Source: Ilyonectria destructans (lineage: Eukaryota > Ascomycota > Sordariomycetes > Hypocreales > Nectriaceae). From it: 64,000 nt of DNA. Each line of letters begins with the position of its first letter. Positions within the stretch are counted from its first letter, which is position 1. Positions 56,769 to 64,000 of the stretch are shown here, piece by piece. The translations under genes and the position numbers were made by a program. Under the pieces are notes generated by a model that was not told where the DNA came from, made no database searches, and was given only the letters and a program-made list of their open reading frames with translations. The stretch lies in assembly GCA_020740775.1 (NCBI GenBank), contig JAHEWK010000003.1, forward strand, positions 1,674,001 to 1,738,000. The letters are read 5' to 3'.

Positions 56769-57286
56769 CAACGAGGAACGAACGAAGGGAGGAAAGGTCA
56801 GTATGAAACTTAAAAATAGAGCTGATAGCGCAAAAAGTTCCAGCTGACGAGTGGCTCCACAATGCCTTGATCGCCAACCCGTTCCGTCCCGCGCCTTCGG
56901 GGACCTGACCGCTGAGGTTCGGGGACCTGGGGAACTCGCCGGCGACGACGCGCCCGACTACCTACCGAGTTCCGGAGCGTCAGACTCTTATGATACAGCA
57001 GCACGGACATGCCGATAAAGGCAAATACGTACCTCGCTCTCCTGAATGTGTCTGCGCGCCTCGTAAATGCAATCTATGCTTAACGGCAATCGGCCACGAT
57101 TCGACCCGGCCGGCCCCACTGTGTGTGTTATGCTGCTCTCCGCAATTTCGCGAGGCCGGACACAATGTTGCACTGGTTGTTCCATCTCACTCTCCAGGTC
57201 CTTTTCTTTATTTTTCGTTCTTTTCGGGTTCTTTCCTCTTCTTCCTTCATCATCGTCTCTCACATCACATCTCCTCCTTGCGAATC
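56769..57286. promoter_or_regulatory. Shared promoter region of the sulfide-oxidation pair
   Basis: The starts of the dioxygenase (56728, minus) and SQR (57287, plus) are 558 bases apart. A CT-rich stretch at 57180-57280 before SQR is typical of fungal transcription start regions. Co-regulation is inferred from the arrangement. Confidence 0.5.
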
Positions 57287-58642
57287 ATGTTCTCCAGCCG
57301 CGTCACGTTGGCAGCTCGTTCAACGGGCCGCTTGGCCATGACAACTCAGACTGCTCCAGCCTTCCGGACCTTTGCTACGGTGTCTCCGGTGACGGCCGCT
57401 GCTAAGAGTCACAAGGTTGTGGTGGTCGGCGGCGGGACAGCCGGTCTGGCCATCAGTCATCAACTTCTTCGATCCGGCAGATTCGCTCAAGATGACATTG
57501 CCGTCATCGACCCGGCCGCGTGGCATCACTATCAGCCCGGGTGGACCCTGGTCGCCGCCGGTCTTAAAAACAAGGAGGACTTACGACAGCCTATGAAGAG
57601 CTTGATTGACCCCAAGCTCAAGTTCTACAGTGAAAGCGTTGGTGCCTTCGCCCCAGACAACAACCTTGTCACACTAGGCAACGGCGACAAGGTCAGCTAC
57701 GACCAGCTCGTGGTTGTCCCTGGCATCAACGTCGACTTCGGCAGCATTAATGGTTTGCCTGAGGCCCTCGCCAACCCAGACTCCCATATCTGTTCTATTT
57801 ATGGCTATGAAACATGCGATAAGGTCTTCCGCAGCGTCAAAAGCTTCCGCAAAGGCACCGCTCTTTTCACCCAACCAACTGGCCTCGTCAAATGCGCCGG
57901 TGCTCCGCAAAAGACGATGTGGCTCGCGTTGGATTATTGGAAGCGAGCCGGCTTGTATGATACCACCTCAAAATCTCCCATCAACATTAGCTTCGCTACC
58001 GGAATACCACAAATGTTTGGTGTCAAAAAGTACAGCGCAACGCTCGAGGAGCTGCGCAAGGAGAGGGGTGTGGAGGGTCTTTTCCAACACGATCTTGTCT
58101 CGATTGATGGAAATACTGCCACTTTTGCCCGTGTTGGTGGAAAAGAGCAAGTCAAGAAGCAATTTGACTTTTTGCATGTTGTGCCCAAGATGGGCCCCCA
58201 TGCGTTCGTCAAAAACAGCACTCTGGCAAATGAAGCTGGCTTGGTTGACGTGGATGCCTTCACAACTCGCCACAACAAATACCATAACGTCTGGTCTGCT
58301 GGCGATGCTTCTTCCTTGCCTACGTCCAAGACAATGGCAGCCATCACCTCCCAAGCACCGGTGTTAGTTCGCAACCTGCTGCGATCTCTCGATGGAAAGG
58401 AGCTGGACCCTGCATATGACGGTTACACTTCTTGCCCGCTCGTGACCGAGTATGGAAAGGTCCTGCTTGCCGAATTCAAGTACGATGGAGTGCCTAAGGA
58501 GACGTTCGGCGGTTTGCTCGGTATTAACCAGGGAGTCCCACGCCGCTCGTTCTACTATCTGAAGAAGGACTTCTTTCCATGGATTTATAAATTCATGGTG
58601 AAGGGTGTCTGGGCTGGGCCTAACATCTGGGTGAAAGCTTAA
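57287..58642 (+). CDS. Sulfide:quinone oxidoreductase, mitochondrial
   Basis: Intronless, 451 aa from the ATG at 57287; the open frame extends upstream to 56990 but without a better start. Residues 1-40 form a Ser/Arg/Thr-rich mitochondrial presequence. FAD-binding VVVVGGGTAGLA follows at about 47-58. The two redox cysteines expected for eukaryotic SQR are present: Cys203 in KCAGAPQKTMW and Cys383 in TSCPLVTEYGK. The end (FFPWIYKFMVKGVWAGP) is hydrophobic, fitting membrane attachment for quinone reduction. The enzyme oxidises H2S to a persulfide and feeds electrons to ubiquinone in the inner membrane. It is divergent from a persulfide dioxygenase gene, the next step. Confidence 0.96.
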   Translation: MFSSRVTLAARSTGRLAMTTQTAPAFRTFATVSPVTAAAKSHKVVVVGGGTAGLAISHQLLRSGRFAQDDIAVIDPAAWHHYQPGWTLVAAGLKNKEDLRQPMKSLIDPKLKFYSESVGAFAPDNNLVTLGNGDKVSYDQLVVVPGINVDFGSINGLPEALANPDSHICSIYGYETCDKVFRSVKSFRKGTALFTQPTGLVKCAGAPQKTMWLALDYWKRAGLYDTTSKSPINISFATGIPQMFGVKKYSATLEELRKERGVEGLFQHDLVSIDGNTATFARVGGKEQVKKQFDFLHVVPKMGPHAFVKNSTLANEAGLVDVDAFTTRHNKYHNVWSAGDASSLPTSKTMAAITSQAPVLVRNLLRSLDGKELDPAYDGYTSCPLVTEYGKVLLAEFKYDGVPKETFGGLLGINQGVPRRSFYYLKKDFFPWIYKFMVKGVWAGPNIWVKA

Positions 58643-60082
58643 ATCTCGTGTATACTACTCTGAGTCACAAGGAAATGGAATAAACAGGGTGTTTGTATAG
58701 GCGAGGAAAGAAAGGAAATGGGGGCTGCTCACTTCCGCTGTTGGGCGCATGTTGAAACTAAGAATCGAAGGCATCGCTGGTGTCCATGTAACAAAAAGTT
58801 GATCAATTGACAATGTAGTTCTAAATTGAATGTAAAGGATCAAATAGAGTCAGTCCCATGAATAGTGTGATGGTGCTGACAGACACACTGGAGTTTAATG
58901 ACAGTAGGTCTAGCCTGCTAAGACTAGATACTACTTAAAGGATCTGCTCGGCCTTTACTAAGGAGGGCATGCTTTTTCCCTTCTTCAATTCAATTTTTCG
59001 GGACAGTCTTTGTCGTTGCCTTGCCATTTGAACAGCTGTCGCAGCAGCTCTTATCCCTTCATTCTTATTTCTTTAAGTCCCGTTGTGTTTAGAAGCATCT
59101 GATCAAGTACTTGCTCATTTATTTACTAAAATCCCTCTACTGGTCTTAGCTGCAGGACCTCCTTCCAACCCGAACTCTAGGGTATCTCAGACTCTCACTG
59201 TCGCGGGCCCTGTCTGCACTAAGTGCATCTCCCACCAACAAAATAGCTCAAGGCCAATTTCAAGGTCTTAATCAGTCACAGAAATGAATGTTGGCAAGCT
59301 TCCACGTGCGGGGCGGATGACAACAAGGCGGGCACTTGAAATGCATAGTATGACTTGGCCGCATGACTTGGGGACCCCTGGGTTTTTTTTTTCAAGAGTA
59401 GGCATTGACGAGGGCTCCCTAAATAACCCAATTTCTCCAATGTCGTGGTCTGCTGTCGCCTGATTCCCCTTTGCGTCAGGTGAAATGACATGGCCGCGTG
59501 GAAGGCGGCACTAGGAGGGACAAGCGCAGATTCCAGCTTCACAGCCTCCTATCTGGCTGCAATCTAGGTCCCCGAGAATGCGGTCAGACCATGTTTTTCT
59601 CGTCTGCTGACCTGATTTTATCGGCGGTTTACGGGTGGCACAACTTAATTTAGTTGAGCATGAATAATTCCGGTGGGCCGGCCCGGAGGGCGTCGAGAAA
59701 GGCGGGGCCCCGACGGCCGGAAAAGCGGGGCCGACGGAACCGCGGAGCTCCAAAGTGTGAGACGGTAACCACCATCAGAGCCCCGAGATCCGGCCTCCAA
59801 GACACCCCACCTACACGGACATGCCCGGTCCAATATACAAATACAATCACAACAAGAACAAAAGTTCCCCAAAGTCGTCCGATAATTATCATATACGCTT
59901 TGCCAATGGTGCCTATTTGAATTCTTTCTTGAAGCTTTCGAGAAGGTATCACTCAGTATCAAACAGCACAGCAAGATTATCGTTATATTTTCCAACATTA
60001 TCCAATTTCTTGGTTATCCCTCGTACTCGATTCCTTCGGCACGAATCGTTTTTGGGAACGCATTGTGTCGCCCACTGCTATC
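58643..60082. other. 1.4-kb region without a gene
   Basis: Downstream of SQR and promoter side of the carrier gene. Only short frames. Confidence 0.4.
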
Positions 60083-61108
60083 ATGACGGACACTTCGACC
60101 CAGGTGCTGCTCATGCCAGTCCCCCGAGTGGAGAACCGCGAGCGGAGGGAGGGCAGCGAGGTTCGATATCCATTTTGGTTTGGTGGCAGCTCTAGCAGCC
60201 TGGCCGCTTGTGTCACACACCCGTTGGATCTCAGTATGTCACAGTAGCTAAATGGCGTTTCCATGTCATGGAGGCTAACATCTGCAGTCAAGGTGCACCG
60301 CAACAAAGATCTGTACGCCAGTTGTTTCATACACTGATAAATAATACAGGTCCGACTACAAACACGCACCCCCGGAACCCCGAGAGGCATGATGGTTACC
60401 ATCGCCAACATCTTCAAGACCGACGGCATTCTTGGCTTCTACAGTGGAATATCAGCCTCGCTCCTTCGACAAATGACATACTCGACGATCCGCTTCGGCA
60501 TCTACGAAGAGATGAAACAACGCGCGGGACCGAGCCCAAGCTTTCCACTACTCGTGGCAATGGCCGCGTCTTCGGGCTTTGTTGGAGGCATGTCAGGAAA
60601 CTATGCTGACGTGCTCAACATACGCATGCAGCAGGACGCGGCCCTCCCCACACACCAGCGCCGGAACTATAAACACGCGATAGACGGGTTGATACGGATG
60701 ACTAGAGAGGGGGGAGTACGGAGTTGGTTCAAAGGATGGCTACCGAATTGCAGTCGTGCCGCAGCCACCACGGTGGGCCAGCTCGCGAGTTACGACGTCG
60801 CGAAGCGACTGATAATGGAGTACACCCCCATGGGAGATACGCTGCCGACGCAATTATTGTCGTCGCTGCTGGCTGGCTTGACAGCTGCCACAGTAACGAG
60901 TCCGATTGATGTTATTAAGACCAGAGTGATGCTGTCGACAGAGAAACAAAGCATTCTGAAATTGATTAAGAATATTTCTAGGACCGAAGGCGCTGGATGG
61001 ATGTTCAAGGGTTGGGTTCCCAGTTTTCTTAGACTTGGTCCGTATACGATATGTACGTTTTTGTTCTTAGAGATGCACCGCAAGGCGTATAGAAAATTTC
61101 AGGAGTAA
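60083..61108 (+). CDS. Mitochondrial carrier, dicarboxylate-carrier type
   Basis: Three exons, 60083-60233, a microexon of 5 bases 60288-60292, and 60350-61108; 304 aa. The microexon (tcaag) is needed to rebuild the first signature, HPLDLIKVRLQTR. The three carrier repeats show Px(D/E)xx(K/R): PLDLIK, ADVLNIR (second, altered) and SPIDVIKTR. The second repeat has RRNYKHAIDGL and QLASYDVAK, features of the dicarboxylate (DIC1) subgroup, which exchanges malate/succinate for phosphate, sulfate or thiosulfate. Six membrane helices. Since DIC can move sulfite/thiosulfate products, the location 1.4 kb from the sulfide-oxidation pair is suggestive but unproven. Confidence 0.9.
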
Positions 61109-61319
61109 GGACAGAGATGTATGGCGCTGCGGGTGTACATTCTCCACACTACGGAGCTCATTGGATTACTTTCATTAGTTGATGCTGTTAAGAGATGCTG
61201 ACACAAAAAGACTCTATTGATATATGGTAGACCAGTACTATTCTAAACAATCCATCAACATCTTAGCTTCGATGTCCAATCTCTTCAGTTGCCATGTCCT
61301 CAAGATTGGTACATGGCGT

Positions 61320-62399
61320 CTAGACTAAGAGATCACTCGGGATAATCTTGCCTGGGGTTCCAGCAACCCTAACACGGACGACATTGTGTCTTTCCTTAAG
61401 GACCACCTCAATCTTCAAGGGCCGGGGTTGTTTCAGATCTTCCAACTTGTCAGCGATCTTTGCTAGGAAGAAAGGCGGTTTGCCATCCGCATCAAGGGGT
61501 CCAGGGATTTCGTCCGTAGAGAGAATCGTACTGCCTTCCCACCCTTCATACTCTTCCGGAAAATTTGAGATTACCGTGCCAAGTTTATCAGTGTATAACA
61601 TGTAGACTGATCCAACGGGGTAGCCGCCAGCATCCAATTGAACAACTGCATGGTAGCCGGTGCCCTGCCAATTGATGTGCATCCCGAGTTGATTGGCAGC
61701 CACGCAGACTTCAGCATCGCGGAACTTTAACCAACTTTCGCCTGCACAGTATCTCACGTGGCCAATCGAGAGGAAACAGAACGGGCCGTAATGTAAAAGC
61801 TCGTCGAAAGTAGTGCTTCGAGTTCGAGTTCGGCTAACCGATTCTCCTCCAGAGTGACGATTCTCTTGACCCAGACTTTGCGCTCTTAGATCGATTTCAC
61901 TGCTGTCGATAGCCATTACCCAATTACTGAGTAGAGATGGAATTTCTGGCTGACTTGGAGATTCTTCTAAGTCGAGACAATCGCAGCTTCCAACTTCGAT
62001 CTTGTATCCGCACAAGGTTCCGCCAAAGTCACACTCTCCTAGGCGAATATTACTCATGCAGCGCATCCCCGCGACAAACTGAGCTTTTCTCAGTTCCTCG
62101 GGATCCGCGCACCGTATAGTGGTAATAAAATCGATGAGTTCTTCAGCTTTTGGCGAGTGGCTGCAGGCATCAAGGCTCCACTTCTGGAAGAATTCACACC
62201 ATTTCTGGTATGCATTTGGGTGCACAGTCCCCATCCACAAATTCTCGATCTCTTCCTTCATGAGAAGATCACAAGAATCACTATCCTTTATTTTCTCTCG
62301 AAAATCAGCGTAGCCGCCATACCTGAACCATTGGTAGAACTCTGCCTCCAGGATAGTCCACTCACGGCGAGCCTCCGAGACTTCAGGTACATAATGCAT
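61320..62399 (-). CDS. Uncharacterised protein, 359 aa
   Basis: Intronless frame from the ATG at 62399. The frame stays open and protein-like upstream to an AG acceptor at 62458, so the true start may be in an earlier exon. No family recognised. The N-terminal half is acidic with Trp/Cys-rich segments, including a cluster of Cys at about 120-150 (GECDFGGTLCGYKIEVGSCDC). The C-terminal half looks like a beta-rich fold (LGMHINWQGTGYHAVVQLDAGG) that may recall SMI1/KNR4-type domains, but this is weak. No membrane helix or signal peptide. It lies tail-to-tail with the carrier gene. Confidence 0.55.
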   Translation of the reverse strand: MHYVPEVSEARREWTILEAEFYQWFRYGGYADFREKIKDSDSCDLLMKEEIENLWMGTVHPNAYQKWCEFFQKWSLDACSHSPKAEELIDFITTIRCADPEELRKAQFVAGMRCMSNIRLGECDFGGTLCGYKIEVGSCDCLDLEESPSQPEIPSLLSNWVMAIDSSEIDLRAQSLGQENRHSGGESVSRTRTRSTTFDELLHYGPFCFLSIGHVRYCAGESWLKFRDAEVCVAANQLGMHINWQGTGYHAVVQLDAGGYPVGSVYMLYTDKLGTVISNFPEEYEGWEGSTILSTDEIPGPLDADGKPPFFLAKIADKLEDLKQPRPLKIEVVLKERHNVVRVRVAGTPGKIIPSDLLV

Positions 62400-62457
62400 A
62401 GCTTTGGGTGTGCGCACTAGCGTTGCGGATTGATGGAGTGGGTCGAACTGGGTGTAT

Positions 62458-64000
62458 CTGAAAGATGAATAATATTGGAGGAATTTTAAGGAAACATTGA
62501 TGACGAGTGCGCGACGCCGTTCGCTTTATAGTTTACCAACGGTTGAAGAGCTCACAAAATACTGCCTCTGTTTTACCAATTATTTCCATGAAATAGTTGA
62601 ACACTGCTCATCTATTCCAAATGTTCAGAAAATCAGGCAATCTGTCTGTGGTGATCTTGTCGACGTTCTGTCGTCAACCACTCATGAAAGTGACCGAAAG
62701 GTGATCCAAAAGCGACTCAAAAATATCGAATTCACCTTTGTTTGCACACACAAGACGTATTCAAGGGCTAAGCGACGAGAAAAAACTTATTCGGGGCTAG
62801 ATTACACGTTCCCAAAGAAGTGTCTATGCTGGGTTCATAAAACACTTGTTCACCTCTGCGTGTCCCGTGAATACTCAGCAAGATACAATAGTAACCTTTG
62901 TATTCATTGTAGGTCTTTGTTGTGATTGTTCCCACGCATATAAATTTTGGTACTCACGAGCCGCCGAGAAATGCCACAGACGCCGGTCGAGAGGAAGAAT
63001 AAATCGTTCTCAATTATCCTTTCATTGCGATACATGATCAAATTCACTGACCATCTCGAAAACAAGCACATTTTATAATATCAGACCTTTCTGTGCTTTC
63101 ATTGTTCTACTTGAAATATCGTCCTTTGTCCACACACAGAAATACACTCGAGAAGACTCTTGTTTCAATATGAACAAAGGGAAATTGAAATCCATTGATT
63201 AGATAAGCGACGACAGCGGCGAGTGAATAGAGTTTTCACATGAGCTCTCTAGAATGCTACAGAGCATATCTTAGGCAGGTAATACTGACCTTGGAATTCG
63301 GCAGGATATTTGGTGATTATCGAGGGCAATTTGGTTGGCAGGACTCATCCTCATTAAATGTGTTGTATGTCCTTTGGTTCAGCGAACTAATTAATCATGA
63401 GCCCGTAAGTCCTTTGAGTGAGGGAAATCTGGCGTTAGAGATTTCCTATAATCAAGACAGCGACCCAGAGACCGTGGGAGAGTTTAAGCGCGTTGGGTCA
63501 CCGTTCCTACTTTGGACATGATTATCCCTCGCTTCCCAGACAATCGATGACATCCACAAAGGTGGTACTTATCAGGTTGGTTCTAGTGACGAGTTAGTAG
63601 CACAGTGTGTCCGCGTCGTAGCTTCGCTATGCGCAATTGACTAGAGCGGTACCGACTGGCGCTTTGGAGAATCGGATTTCACACCCTTCAGCTGAAAGAG
63701 ACGACGGTACCACTTTTTGGGAGTAATTCAACCCATACTAGAAAAGAAACAATAAAGTTCGAAGAAGACCTCTGGCCCCGTTCGTGTCGAGTACTTATCG
63801 CTGCGCCTCAAATCGTAGGTATGGACCCACACAACCAATGAACGTACCTCTGTTTTACCAGCCACAAATGGGTCACGATTTTCCACGGACTATACAAATA
63901 CGAGTTCGATTATGCATAGTCGACGTACTGCTCTGGTTTAATCCTACGCGGAACCCTATTCATGTTCCGTGTGTAATCGTAATCCAGTTTATGCATAATG
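62458..64000. other. Right end of the window, no confident gene
   Basis: A 142-codon frame at 62497-62925 (plus) and a 93-codon frame at 63240-63521 (plus) are the longest. Both are ordinary in composition and have no motif. The missing 5' exon of the 359-aa gene may lie on the minus strand here. Confidence 0.3.

Overview
The window looks like nuclear DNA of a filamentous ascomycete (Pezizomycotina). Genes are intron-poor, with short introns of about 45-90 nt that start GTRNGT and usually carry a CTAAC-type branch site near a YAG acceptor. The gene families are typically fungal: CFEM, WOPR/Gti1-Pac2, DUF6594, F-box, ECM33-like, CorA-like, GMC and DHA1-type MFS. AT-rich decayed repeats and a pseudogene with stops and frameshifts are present and would fit a genome that mutates repeats (RIP-like). 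No tRNA, rRNA, CRISPR array or bacterial-type operon was seen. All coordinates and splice sites were read by eye; reading-frame continuity across each intron was checked by exon length.

Layout. 0-4.6 kb: a crotonase-fold gene with a predicted signal peptide, an unrecognised protein with Asp/Ala/Gly/Thr repeats, and an F-box-like protein. 4.6-7.8 kb: no convincing gene. 7.8-16 kb: a full ABCB-type multidrug ABC transporter converging on a large TPR-CHAT protein (15 repeats plus a caspase-like domain with His and Cys intact). 18.7-22.4 kb: a secreted GMC/cellobiose-dehydrogenase-like flavoenzyme and an APH-fold protein whose catalytic residues are replaced (candidate pseudokinase). 24-26 kb: a five-exon DUF6594 membrane protein head-to-head with an 84-aa three-exon gene. 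27.4-30 kb: a divergent WOPR regulator and a CFEM-plus-transmembrane sensor-like protein. 30.5-33.3 kb: a MYND-finger gene with unresolved 5' end and a CorA-like protein lacking its N-terminus. 34.7-36.3 kb: an MFS tail fragment and a broken quinone oxidoreductase, probably a decayed pair. 37.7-39.2 kb: an ECM33-like GPI protein. 39.2-41.2 and 45.1-46 kb: AT-rich repeat islands sharing a dispersed repeat. 41.2-45.1 kb: an MFS transporter and a frameshifted GNAT acetyltransferase. 46-51.3 kb: a 92-aa orphan gene, a 620-aa orphan and a C2H2 zinc-finger gene, in an area sprinkled with a repeated decamer. 51.5-54 kb: a peroxisomal (SKL-ending) alpha/beta hydrolase with a partial duplicate of its own 3' end next to it. 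55.4-58.6 kb: a divergent pair for mitochondrial sulfide oxidation (persulfide dioxygenase and sulfide:quinone oxidoreductase). 60-61.1 kb: a mitochondrial dicarboxylate-type carrier with a 5-nt microexon. 61.3-62.4 kb: an orphan protein.

The clearest functional unit is the sulfide-oxidation pair, with a mitochondrial carrier nearby. The most intriguing single genes are the TPR-CHAT protein, the APH-fold pseudokinase candidate, and the small genes that only appear when introns are spliced (25576-25935, 46123-46446).
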